This document shows, in pieces, positions 1 through 5,447 of a DNA stretch of 25,697 nt. The notes beneath the pieces were generated by a model. The model was given only the letters and a program-made list of their open reading frames with translations. It had not been told where the DNA came from and did not search any database. Every line of letters begins with the position of its first letter. Position 1 is the first letter of the stretch. The position numbers and the translations under genes were made by a program. The DNA is from a virus. Location of the stretch: positions 1 to 25,697 of the IMG/VR virus record IMGVR_UViG_3300044301_003078. The stretch is one strand, 5' to 3'.

Positions 1-1
1 G

Positions 2-217
2 TTAGAAAAGTACAAATTAGATTTAATTGTTGTGCAAAATACTTCTTTAACTCCTGAAGAGAGAAAGAATTGTCCTATACTACCGCATTTTATATTTAGG
101 AAAAATGGTCAGATTCTAACTCAAATTGGCGGAATACCAAAGGGTATGACTATGGCTGATTTAGTTAAGACTATTGAAAGAATGGTACTAATGAACATAT
201 TAAAAAAGACTTCATGA
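2..217 (+). CDS. Thioredoxin-fold-like protein, C-terminal fragment
   Basis: The frame is open to the left edge, so the start lies outside the window; an internal GTG at 32 is probably not the true start. The visible 71 residues contain ILPHFIFRKNGQ followed by a glycine-rich turn and a final helix. This resembles the cis-proline strand, KNG turn and last helix of thioredoxin-fold proteins. The redox CxxC, if it exists, would lie upstream and is not seen, so the fold is an inference and a redox activity is unproven. It ends in an ATGA overlap with the next gene, which suggests one operon. Confidence 0.5.
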   Translation, partial: LEKYKLDLIVVQNTSLTPEERKNCPILPHFIFRKNGQILTQIGGIPKGMTMADLVKTIERMVLMNILKKTS

Positions 218-450
218 AGTACTACATTTTAATGCCAGGAGATGATTGGCAACATGAAGAGAATGAGTTAGGTGAAGATAATGGCTTTGGAGTATTTTGG
301 GGCGCAAGAGGCTTAGTAATACTAATGAACTTAATAAAGACAGACCCAGAAAAATTAGAACTCATTACTATTGTAAATGAAAAAGGTAATAAACTTAGTA
401 TAACAAAATTCTTGGATAGTATACAAGATTTAAAAGTGAGATATAACTAA
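214..450 (+). CDS. Hypothetical protein, 78 aa
   Basis: I do not recognise this protein. It is acidic, has no membrane segment or signal peptide, and carries an N-terminal MKYYILMPGDDW stretch that looks like a beta strand entering a small alpha/beta domain. Its ATG overlaps the preceding stop (ATGA) and its own stop overlaps the next ATG (TAATG). This packing supports a real, translationally coupled gene in the operon that runs from before position 1 to about 1803. Confidence 0.75.
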   Translation: MKYYILMPGDDWQHEENELGEDNGFGVFWGARGLVILMNLIKTDPEKLELITIVNEKGNKLSITKFLDSIQDLKVRYN

Positions 451-749
451 TGAAAGTAAAAATTTGGATTAAAACGGAAGACGCAGTAAGGGGTAAAGTT
501 TATCCCGGCATGTACTATTCACTGAATCATATTAAAGGGCTTGTAGAAGTAATAATACATTCAGACGAATTTGCTAGATTAGAAGATAATGGAATGAAAG
601 AAGCTGTAGAAGAATTTTGGGAAGAGGATGATGGATTATTCAAAGACGAAGAGTATCTAGTAAACCAGTACAATAGAAATAGAGCTCCAAAAGATTGGAT
701 TAGCGAAGTAGATGAGATAGACCAGAACAATCAACCATTTGGAGATTAG
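450..749 (+). CDS. Hypothetical acidic protein, 99 aa
   Basis: I do not recognise this protein. It starts with a hydrophobic/basic strand (MKVKIWIKTED) and becomes strongly acidic in its second half, with several runs of Glu and Asp. No metal-binding cluster or membrane segment is visible. The start overlaps the previous stop by one base, and the gene ends two bases before the next ATG, so it belongs to the same polycistronic unit. The antisense frame across it is a shadow. Confidence 0.75.
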   Translation: MKVKIWIKTEDAVRGKVYPGMYYSLNHIKGLVEVIIHSDEFARLEDNGMKEAVEEFWEEDDGLFKDEEYLVNQYNRNRAPKDWISEVDEIDQNNQPFGD

Positions 750-751
750 AG

Positions 752-931
752 ATGAAAGAAGCGTATAGTAAAGGTATTAGCATAATAAGTAGTTGTCAGA
801 ATACGGAACAATTACAAGTAGCTAGGAAGTATATAGAAAACTTTGATAAGATGTATAAAGATATTGAATTTAGTAAAAAACTAATCGGCTTGTACAACTT
901 ATTAAATATAAAATTAAAAGCTTATGAATAG
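752..931 (+). CDS. Small hypothetical protein, 59 aa
   Basis: An ATG two bases after the preceding stop opens a 59-codon frame that ends at TAG 929-931, overlapping the next start by eight bases. The product begins MKEAYSKGISIISSCQNTEQ, is rich in Lys, Ile and Tyr, and looks helical. I do not recognise a family. It fills exactly what would otherwise be a 174-base gap in a gap-free operon, with start and stop meshing with both neighbours. That fit is the main argument that it is real. Confidence 0.7.
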   Translation: MKEAYSKGISIISSCQNTEQLQVARKYIENFDKMYKDIEFSKKLIGLYNLLNIKLKAYE

Positions 932-1247
932 ACAGGAAATAAAAATACATAAATTTGAAGATAACAAAAAGAAAGTTCTTAAATTGCACAAAGGTGCTAA
1001 GACTTCTTTCAATCCAAATGCTGGGTATTGTATTAAGGTAGAAGGTAAAAATATTATATCTGACAAGTACAAAGATTTACAGTATGCAGATACGGTAGTC
1101 GATGCTTACCATAATGCTGTAGTAGTAGAGCATTGGGAAAGGATTGAAAAGAGAAATAATAGAGGATTTGCTTTAGATATTGAGAATAGTACTATTCAAG
1201 ATTATGTATTACCTATTGGAGAATTATCAGATGAAGCTGAATGGTAG
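924..1247 (+). CDS. Hypothetical protein, 107 aa
   Basis: I do not recognise this protein. The N-terminal half is basic (EIKIHKFEDNKKKVLKLHKG) and the C-terminal third acidic, ending in LSDEAEW. There are no cysteine clusters or membrane segments. It overlaps the previous small gene by 8 bases and the next gene by 17 bases, consistent with coupled translation in one operon. Confidence 0.75.
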   Translation: MNRQEIKIHKFEDNKKKVLKLHKGAKTSFNPNAGYCIKVEGKNIISDKYKDLQYADTVVDAYHNAVVVEHWERIEKRNNRGFALDIENSTIQDYVLPIGELSDEAEW

Positions 1248-1803
1248 ACCTCCAAAAATAGTACTTGAAAGCGATGTCAGACGTGCAATGAAACACACTC
1301 TGTCTAACGCTCAGGCTGCAAAATTTTTAGGAATAAATAAAATTACCTATAAGAAGTATGCAAGTCAGTACTTTGATGATGATGGTATTAGTCTGTATGA
1401 AAAACACTGTAATCCTAATGGTAAAGGTATTACTAGAAACCATACTGTATTCAGAGGCAATAAGTACAAGCTACAAGATATTCTAGATGGTAAAGTGGAA
1501 GGTTATCCATTCTTTAAATTAAAGACTAGACTATTTAATGAAGCTATGAAAGAAGAAAAGTGTGAGTGTTGTGGTTTTGAAGAGAGAAGGATTACTGATT
1601 ACACAATACCACTACTACTAACACCAATAGATGGAGATAAAACAAATTACAGTTTGGACAATCTTCAGGTAGTGTGTTATAATTGTTTCTATTTAACTGT
1701 TGGAAATCTATTTGGAAAAGGTTCTAAGATAAAATTCACTAGAAAGAAGGATATTAGAGACCAATTAGATGATGACATGTATGAAACACTGAGAAAAATG
1801 TAG
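1231..1803 (+). CDS. HTH protein with degenerate HNH-like zinc domain
   Basis: I choose ATG 1231, giving 190 aa. It begins MKLNGRPPKIVL and meshes with the previous stop; an upstream in-frame ATG at 1180 would force a long overlap. Residues about 25-44 (NAQAAKFLGINKITYKKYA) form a helix-turn-helix. Residues 111-152 form an HNH-like zinc module: a Cys cluster at 111/113/114, the framework IDGDKTNYSLDNLQ, then C149 and C152. In active HNH nucleases the stretch before the IDGD turn carries catalytic histidines; here it reads PLLLTP, so cleavage is unlikely. Related proteins recur in marine T4-like phages and are often annotated as HNH endonucleases. I infer a DNA-binding, possibly regulatory, protein. 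Confidence 0.75.
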   Translation: MKLNGRPPKIVLESDVRRAMKHTLSNAQAAKFLGINKITYKKYASQYFDDDGISLYEKHCNPNGKGITRNHTVFRGNKYKLQDILDGKVEGYPFFKLKTRLFNEAMKEEKCECCGFEERRITDYTIPLLLTPIDGDKTNYSLDNLQVVCYNCFYLTVGNLFGKGSKIKFTRKKDIRDQLDDDMYETLRKM

Positions 1804-1834
1804 TAAAAACATGAAGAAAAAGTTAATTAATAGA

Positions 1835-1842
1835 TATTTATA
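1835..1842 (+). promoter_or_regulatory. Candidate late-type promoter element TATTTATA
   Basis: This intergenic octamer lies in GATATTTATATAC, 94 bases before the hsp20 start. The same core occurs before other transcription units here (10632, 12051, 19486, 21464). It is the reverse complement of the T4 late consensus TATAAATA. In AT-rich DNA it can arise by chance, so the call rests on its repeated intergenic placement. Confidence 0.35.
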
Positions 1843-1887
1843 TACTGAGAGATGGGGGAAACATAGAGCCAACAACTCTTACAAATG

Positions 1888-1901
1888 CACTGGACAAGGC
1901 A
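1888..1901 (+). repeat. Left arm of inverted repeat bracketing hsp20
   Basis: The sequence CACTGGACAAGGCA matches the reverse complement of 2357-2370 at 13 of 14 positions. The two arms enclose only the hsp20 gene and its leader. Confidence 0.65.
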
Positions 1902-1935
1902 TTTAACAAATTTAAATTATTTAAGGAGATTTAAT

Positions 1936-2352
1936 ATGGGAAATTTATTATTTCAAGAAAGGTTATTACCTACAGATTTGTTGTTTCGGAACTTCTTCGA
2001 GACAGATTCATTTTTTAAATCATTTACAGACACAAAACCAAACTATCCAGTAGACATATATACTACAGAAGACGGTTTGATTTTTGATATTGCTGCAGTT
2101 GGTTTAGATAAAAGTGATATTAAGATAGAAGCTGATAGCAATTTGCTAAAAGTTTCACATGAAAAAGATTCGTCATTAGACGATGTAAATTATATACACA
2201 AAGGCATAGCTAGACGTGCTTTTAATTTAGGCTGGAAGGTTTCTCCAAAGTACAATTTGAAGAAAATAGAAGCTACACTGAACAATGGTTTACTAAGTAT
2301 ATTAGTACCAATTGTACCAGAAGCTAAACCAGTAGAAATTAAGATTAATTAA
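1936..2352 (+). CDS. hsp20: Small heat shock protein, Hsp20/alpha-crystallin
   Basis: A 138-aa ATP-independent chaperone that would bind unfolding proteins in the cytoplasm. The start at ATG 1936 is set by AAGGAG about 8 bases upstream; an in-frame ATG at 1885 lacks such a site and would add 17 atypical residues. The alpha-crystallin domain spans about residues 36-128, with the IFDIAAVGLDKSDIKI strand pair and the signature NGLLSILVP at 117-125. The C-terminal tail VEIKI fits the I-x-I motif used in oligomerisation. Length is typical of class A bacterial Hsp20. Hsp20 is a common accessory gene in marine T4-like phages. Here it stands alone with its own leader and is bracketed by an inverted repeat (1888-1901 and 2357-2370). 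Confidence 0.93.
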   Translation: MGNLLFQERLLPTDLLFRNFFETDSFFKSFTDTKPNYPVDIYTTEDGLIFDIAAVGLDKSDIKIEADSNLLKVSHEKDSSLDDVNYIHKGIARRAFNLGWKVSPKYNLKKIEATLNNGLLSILVPIVPEAKPVEIKIN

Positions 2353-2356
2353 GTAT

Positions 2357-2370
2357 TGCTTTGTCCAGTG
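2357..2370 (-). repeat. Right arm of inverted repeat bracketing hsp20
   Basis: TGCTTTGTCCAGTG begins four bases after the hsp20 stop and pairs with the arm at 1888-1901 with one mismatch. No poly-T follows, so it does not look like a simple terminator. Confidence 0.65.
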
Positions 2371-2389
2371 TAATTGTTTAATAAAGGTT

Positions 2390-2635
2390 ATGAATAAAGA
2401 ACTATTTGAGAATGAAGGTCAACTCTATGTAGTACATAGGAAGGTTCTGGAAAGTAAAGTAAATCCTAAATATTGGGGAATCAATTCAACTGATATAAAC
2501 AAAATGGTTAAATGTTATGTTGAATGGTACAGGAGTAACTGTAAAACAATAGATAAGGTATTCTTAGCTAACGGAACCTTCTTATTCTGTGAACTCATAC
2601 CATCAGTAGAATTTAAGGAAATAAATAATGATTAA
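2390..2635 (+). CDS. Hypothetical protein, 81 aa
   Basis: I do not recognise this protein. It is a small soluble protein with aromatic residues spread along it (YWGINSTDINKMVKCYVEWY) and no clear motif. AAAGG sits about 5 bases before the ATG. It overlaps the next gene (lytic transglycosylase) by eight bases, so the two are probably co-translated. Confidence 0.7.
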   Translation: MNKELFENEGQLYVVHRKVLESKVNPKYWGINSTDINKMVKCYVEWYRSNCKTIDKVFLANGTFLFCELIPSVEFKEINND

Positions 2636-3209
2636 TATGAAACAAATGAATAGAAAAATTAATATAACAATGCTAATCGGCGTCGCGGTACTAGCTATTA
2701 TGTGTTGGCGCGCGGATAAAATAAGCGATGGTTTGCGAATGCAAATAGAACAACAGGAACAAAGATACATAATGGAAATGGATTCGATTTATTGTGTTAT
2801 TGATAGCATCAATACTCGTTGTGTAGAACGTGGATGTGGACGAAGTCCAATCCAGAAAATAGACGATTTTATTAACGAAGTTGATAGTCTAATATCCGCA
2901 ATAATGTTTGTAGAATCTAGTTACAGACCTAATGCATATAATGCCACTAGTGGTGCCACAGGATGTATGCAAATAATGCCAGTAATGGTAGCAGAAGTGA
3001 ATAGAATACTTGGATACGACGAGTATGATTTAGCAGATAGATGGGATTGTGATAGGTCAGTAGATATGTTTCTAGTTTGGAAGAACCATCACCATGCTCA
3101 TTCAGATTGGGAAACTATAGCTAGACATTGGTGGGGTGGACCTAAATGGGGAGAACATGCTATTAGTGATTTCTATTGGGAAAAAGTCGAATCAGCACTA
3201 GATTCTTAG
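2628..3209 (+). CDS. Membrane-anchored lytic transglycosylase (SLT-type)
   Basis: A 193-aa peptidoglycan-cleaving enzyme. Residues about 12-27 form one N-terminal hydrophobic segment (ITMLIGVAVLAIMCW), followed by a coiled linker to about 80. The soluble lytic transglycosylase domain then carries catalytic Glu96 in IMFVESSYRPNA and the family hallmark SGATGCMQIMP at 108-118. Later residues WETIARHWWGGP complete the fold. The active site should face the periplasm. The gly/ala-containing N-terminal segment could be a signal-anchor-release helix, but this cannot be proven from sequence. It could be a lysis enzyme or an entry/egress muramidase; small membrane proteins follow downstream (4263-4708). 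Confidence 0.85.
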   Translation: MINMKQMNRKINITMLIGVAVLAIMCWRADKISDGLRMQIEQQEQRYIMEMDSIYCVIDSINTRCVERGCGRSPIQKIDDFINEVDSLISAIMFVESSYRPNAYNATSGATGCMQIMPVMVAEVNRILGYDEYDLADRWDCDRSVDMFLVWKNHHHAHSDWETIARHWWGGPKWGEHAISDFYWEKVESALDS

Positions 3210-3272
3210 AGAAAGTCATGCACTTACACTATTGGGATTACAAATACTTAAATAAAATATTAGGAGATAAAA

Positions 3273-3569
3273 ATGGGACAGATACTACTAACACCGAAGA
3301 TAAATCGGAAGAGAGAAGTAAGATACATGGCCGGAAAGCCAGATTACAACTACTGCATACAGTACCAGAAGTCAATCGAAGAGAAACCGAAGGTATTTAA
3401 ACTAGCAGGAGGTGATAAGAAATCAGTACACAGAACAGTTGGAGCAGTGATAAAAGAGACAATAGGTTTTCAGAAAGTAACAGATATATGGATGGAAACT
3501 ATTACAGGTTGGGAGAAGCACGGAGAGAAATTAAGGTACTACGATATGGAGTACTTCAGTAAATTGTAA
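3273..3569 (+). CDS. Hypothetical basic protein, 98 aa
   Basis: I do not recognise this protein. It is Lys-rich, with no membrane segment, and has a central GDKKSVHRTVGAVIKETIGFQK stretch that looks helical. AGGAG lies 7-8 bases before ATG 3273, a good ribosome binding site that decides the start. A second in-frame ATG (MAGKPDYNY) lies 18 codons in. Codons 45-47 (GCA GGA GGT) happen to create an internal AGGAGGTGAT sequence; no start follows at a useful distance. Confidence 0.65.
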   Translation: MGQILLTPKINRKREVRYMAGKPDYNYCIQYQKSIEEKPKVFKLAGGDKKSVHRTVGAVIKETIGFQKVTDIWMETITGWEKHGEKLRYYDMEYFSKL

Positions 3570-3592
3570 ATTAAAAAGAGTGGAGAAAAGAA

Positions 3593-3814
3593 ATGAAAGT
3601 AACTAAATTAAGAAGCGTTATAAAGACCCTAACATGGCGTACCATAGCTAGTTTAGATACATTCCTAATTACTTGGATAGTAACAGGAAATCCCAAAGCA
3701 GGTATTACAGTAAGTTTAATAGAAGTGATAACAAAAATGGGATTATACTTCTTCCACGAGAGAACATGGTTAAGAACAAAATGGGGTATAATAAAGGAAA
3801 ATGAAAATGAATAA
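3593..3814 (+). CDS. DUF2061 family membrane protein
   Basis: A 73-aa protein matching the DUF2061 pattern. It has an N-terminal basic RSVIKTLTWRTIASLDTF, a first membrane helix (TFLITWIVTG), a short loop, a second helix (GITVSLIEVITKMGLYF), and the hallmark YFFHERTWLRTKWG at the C-terminus. The family is small inner-membrane proteins of unknown function found in bacteria and in many marine T4-like phages. GGAG lies about 8 bases before the ATG. The end overlaps the next reading frame by a few bases. Confidence 0.88.
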   Translation: MKVTKLRSVIKTLTWRTIASLDTFLITWIVTGNPKAGITVSLIEVITKMGLYFFHERTWLRTKWGIIKENENE

Positions 3815-4040
3815 ACAAATACTAGAAGCACTAATGGTGAGATACCAAGCTCAGAAAGTAGAAGCTATCACTAATTTAAACATATATCTAACTGCAGCAG
3901 TTGGAGTTGGTGAACATCCTAATGTAGTGGGAGAATGTGACAAATTGCTAAAACAAATCAGTGAAGCAGAAGGTAATATGGAAACTATTCAGAAGCTTGT
4001 AAAAGAATCGGAAGAGAAGAATGCCGAAGAGAATAAGTGA
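3807..4040 (+). CDS. Conserved coiled-coil-like phage protein, 77 aa
   Basis: Two in-frame ATGs compete, 3801 and 3807; AAGG at 3794-3797 is better spaced for 3807. The product is mostly helical, with a conserved-looking NLNIYLTAAVGVGEHPNVVG segment followed by a charged helix (ECDKLLKQISEAEGNMETIQ). Small proteins with a similar NIYLxNPVGIGEHP core occur in T4-like marine phages, as I recall, but no function is known to me. It overlaps the next gene by 20 bases. Confidence 0.7.
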   Translation: MNKQILEALMVRYQAQKVEAITNLNIYLTAAVGVGEHPNVVGECDKLLKQISEAEGNMETIQKLVKESEEKNAEENK

Positions 4041-4266
4041 TATATTACAGGGAGGACTAGCTTGGTCTAAAGCACATTGGAACACGTACAGGATTGTCAC
4101 CAAAAGAATAACTTGGGAACAGTTATGTGACGAAGACAAAACAGTACTAATAATATGTACTCCAGAAGAGCTAGAAGAACCAGAAATAGTAGACATACTA
4201 ATAGACTTCTACGAAGAAGCAGAAGACTATGAAAAATGTGCAGAACTTAAGGAGTTAATAAAATGA
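4021..4266 (+). CDS. Small protein with C-terminal UVR-like motif
   Basis: An 81-aa protein. The C-terminal 29 residues, with core FYEEAEDYEKCAELKELI, resemble the UVR motif of UvrB/UvrC and McsA, a helical hairpin used for protein-protein contacts. The same core recurs in the protein at 10646-10900 (HFEKTEEYEKCAKLLEI), so the phage has two proteins sharing this element. The N-terminal part (residues 1-45) is basic and unrecognised. It overlaps both neighbours, by 20 and 4 bases. The role is unknown. Confidence 0.7.
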   Translation: MPKRISDILQGGLAWSKAHWNTYRIVTKRITWEQLCDEDKTVLIICTPEELEEPEIVDILIDFYEEAEDYEKCAELKELIK

Positions 4267-4493
4267 AAAGTAAAATAACAACAATGATATTGAGTGTGAT
4301 GATGATAATAGTAGTACTAGTACTAACAGCAGTAATAGTAAGTACAGGATGTAATCACAAGTGTGAGGAAGACATACTAGACGATACACCTATATGGCTA
4401 GAAGAAGAACAGCACACACCGTATCACAAAGAACCCGTATTTCAGTTATCAGATGCGATAATGGATAGCACAGATATGGGTTGCGGAGATTAA
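4263..4493 (+). CDS. Small single-span membrane protein or lipoprotein
   Basis: A 76-aa protein starting in an ATGA overlap. Residues 6-28 are a strong hydrophobic segment (MILSVMMIIVVLVLTAVIVS) ending in STGC. A lipobox reading is possible but the -3 residue is not ideal. The remainder is acidic and soluble, containing HKCEEDILDD and ending MGCGD, and would be periplasmic. In a run beginning with a lytic transglycosylase it could belong to lysis functions such as an outer spanin, but no sequence feature proves that. Confidence 0.65.
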   Translation: MKSKITTMILSVMMIIVVLVLTAVIVSTGCNHKCEEDILDDTPIWLEEEQHTPYHKEPVFQLSDAIMDSTDMGCGD

Positions 4494-4497
4494 CAAT

Positions 4498-4584
4498 ATG
4501 GAAGTAGTTACATGGGCAATAGTCGGCCTTTTAGCATTCGCTATAGTACAATACATTATGACAGGTTCAGACGAGGATTATTAA
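4498..4584 (+). CDS. Very small membrane protein, 28 aa
   Basis: ATG 4498 opens a 28-codon frame five bases after the previous stop. Most of it is one membrane helix (VVTWAIVGLLAFAIVQYIM) followed by an acidic tail ending DEDY. Hydrophobic helix plus charged tail, and tight spacing to both neighbours (next ATG two bases after its stop), support a real microprotein. I recognise no family. Confidence 0.5.
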   Translation: MEVVTWAIVGLLAFAIVQYIMTGSDEDY

Positions 4585-4585
4585 C

Positions 4586-4708
4586 ATGCAAGATTTATTA
4601 ATTGATGGTATGATATACGCAGCACTGATACTCTCTAGTATGGGTGGATTTGCACTCGGTATGTGGATAACTATCCTGATAGGTGATTGGATTACCAAGC
4701 AAAGATAG
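4586..4708 (+). CDS. Very small membrane protein, 40 aa
   Basis: A 40-codon frame starting two bases after the preceding stop. It has one long hydrophobic span with small residues (YAALILSSMGGFALGMWITI) and a short basic end (DWITKQR). Glycine-rich helices of this kind occur in holin- or antiholin-like and membrane-modulating peptides, but no assignment is possible. Its stop lies at the base of a hairpin (4708-4742). Confidence 0.5.
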   Translation: MQDLLIDGMIYAALILSSMGGFALGMWITILIGDWITKQR

Positions 4709-4742
4709 TCTCTTAAACAGCTCTTATTGCTGCGGTAGAGAC
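4708..4742 (+). other. Hairpin closing the small-gene operon
   Basis: GTCTCT (4708-4713) pairs with AGAGAC (4737-4742). Inside, CAGC (4718-4721) pairs with GCTG (4729-4732), separated by an unpaired internal loop. No U-run follows, so it is not a classical intrinsic terminator. It may be an RNA-stabilising 3' end or processing site. Confidence 0.5.
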
Positions 4743-4920
4743 CTGATTTGCACTTATATTATCACATAATTGAGAGCTAAGTATTATTTCAGTTAAAATT
4801 ATAATATGGGCATAATTTAGTGTAATAATGTGGTAATTTGTGTAAAAAAATGGTATATTATTGGGGTAGTGAGTTGGCCCCTTCCCGTTGGTATTTTCTT
4901 TTTTTATACGCGAAAAATAT

Positions 4921-4995
4921 GTCCAAACCTGTACAATTCTGTCCAAGCCAGTCCTTGTGAAATTAGTCCGTCCATGTCCACACCTGTCCAATCCT
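4921..4995 (+). repeat. Helically phased GTCC decamer array
   Basis: GTCC-type units with consensus GTCCAANCCT start at 4921, 4931 (GTAC variant), 4941, 4951, then after a 5-base insertion at 4966, 4976 and 4986. The pitch is exactly 10 bases with one half-turn shift. An extra GTCC at 4970 lies inside the unit at 4966. The array ends five bases before the first GACAAATTGTC palindrome. It looks like a cooperative protein-binding array or iterons. Confidence 0.7.
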
Positions 4996-4999
4996 ATTC

Positions 5000-5031
5000 G
5001 ACAAATTGTCTTAGTTTTTCGACAAATTGTC
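5000..5031 (+). promoter_or_regulatory. Twin operator GACAA-N-TTGTC, 21-bp spacing
   Basis: Two perfect copies of the 11-bp palindrome GACAAATTGTC lie at 5000-5010 and 5021-5031, each preceded by C. Their 21-bp spacing equals two helical turns, so bound dimers would sit on the same DNA face. The same pair, with the same spacing and same distance to the promoter core, occurs at 9126-9157. Confidence 0.8.
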
Positions 5032-5036
5032 ACCTG

Positions 5037-5081
5037 TTTTATCGTGGTATTAGCCTAGGATTTCTTATATTAGTAGTATAA
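5037..5081 (+). promoter_or_regulatory. Phage early/middle promoter P1
   Basis: The pattern is TTTTATCGTGGTATT, then GATTTCTTATATTAGTAG and TATAA. ATCG (5041) lies 24 bases before TTATAT (5065). The same arrangement occurs at 5380, 6889 (25 bases) and 9163. A shared -10 is likely within TTATATTAGTAGTATAA, but the transcription start cannot be fixed from sequence. Confidence 0.75.
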
Positions 5082-5106
5082 TTAATAACTAATAAAAAAT
5101 GATTTT

Positions 5107-5334
5107 ATGCTTAACACTAATAATACTAAGAAAAATAAGCGGACTATAGGTCTATTTGAAGTAAGCCTATCTGGCTCACTAGCATCGGTACATCTTAAGA
5201 AGATAACTGGTTCGCCTGAACTAATTGCTACTAAAGAATTAGACCCAAATAATGTCTATCCGGCATTTAATAAATTCTGCGAGGATGCTCAGTTGTACTG
5301 GGAAATGAAATACGAAGACAAACTACACGGATAG
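5107..5334 (+). CDS. Hypothetical protein, 75 aa
   Basis: The first gene after promoter P1. I do not recognise it. It is small and soluble, with a basic start (NNTKKNKRTIGLFEVSLSGS) followed by a predicted alpha/beta segment and a C-terminal helix (FCEDAQLYWEMKYEDKLHG). There is no Shine-Dalgarno sequence; the leader is AT-rich with AACTAATAAAA. An upstream ATG at 5099 reads only four codons. It forms a single-gene unit, since promoter P2 follows directly. Confidence 0.7.
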   Translation: MLNTNNTKKNKRTIGLFEVSLSGSLASVHLKKITGSPELIATKELDPNNVYPAFNKFCEDAQLYWEMKYEDKLHG

Positions 5335-5337
5335 ATT

Positions 5338-5367
5338 GTTAATAAGTACCTGATAAATGTTAATAAC
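5338..5367 (+). promoter_or_regulatory. Twin operator GTTA-N-TAAC, 21-bp spacing
   Basis: GTTAATAAG (5338-5346, one change from a perfect palindrome) and GTTAATAAC (5359-5367) start exactly 21 bases apart, just upstream of promoter P2. A second pair with the same 21-bp spacing occurs at 6850-6879, so this is a second operator family, distinct from GACAA-N-TTGTC. Confidence 0.75.
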
Positions 5368-5379
5368 TTTCAGTGAAAA

Positions 5380-5421
5380 CATCGTGGTATTTACAAAAGA
5401 TTTATTATATTGTAGTATATA
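5380..5421 (+). promoter_or_regulatory. Phage early/middle promoter P2
   Basis: CATCGTGGTATTTACAAAAG followed by ATTTATTATATTGTAG and TATA. ATCG (5381) is 24 bases before TTATAT (5405), as in P1 and P4. It drives the AAA+ ATPase gene. Confidence 0.75.
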
Positions 5422-5447
5422 AGATTAATAATTAAAACTTGAAAAAA

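Larger units (their letters stand above)
4709..5106 (+). other. Non-coding control region before 5107
   Basis: About 400 bases without a convincing gene. It holds, in order: the end hairpin (4708-4742), an AT-rich stretch with repeated TAATTTGTG-like words (about 4795-4850), a GGGG/CCCC-bearing stretch (4863-4886), a decamer array (4921-4995), twin GACAAATTGTC palindromes (5000-5031) and a promoter (5037-5081). Frames crossing it on both strands have no protein-like composition. A regulatory region or replication origin are both possible. Confidence 0.7.

Noticed and set aside
1811-1906. 31-codon sense frame before hsp20 (MKKKLINRYLYTERWGKHRA start)
   Set aside because: No good ribosome binding site; it spans the promoter-like element and left inverted-repeat arm. 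Possible, but not supported enough to list.
3176-3400. Sense 74-codon frame between the transglycosylase and the next gene
   Set aside because: It overlaps the well-placed gene at 3273 in another frame and starts inside the transglycosylase gene.
3407-3416. AGGAGGTGAT as a ribosome binding site
   Set aside because: It lies inside a coding gene with no start codon at a usable distance, and is explained by codon choice for Gly-Gly.
4713-5033. Antisense 106-codon frame in the control region
   Set aside because: Composition is not protein-like and it runs through the GTCC array and palindromes.
4830-5081. Sense 83-codon frame in the control region
   Set aside because: It covers the operators and promoter P1, and has no ribosome binding site or domain.
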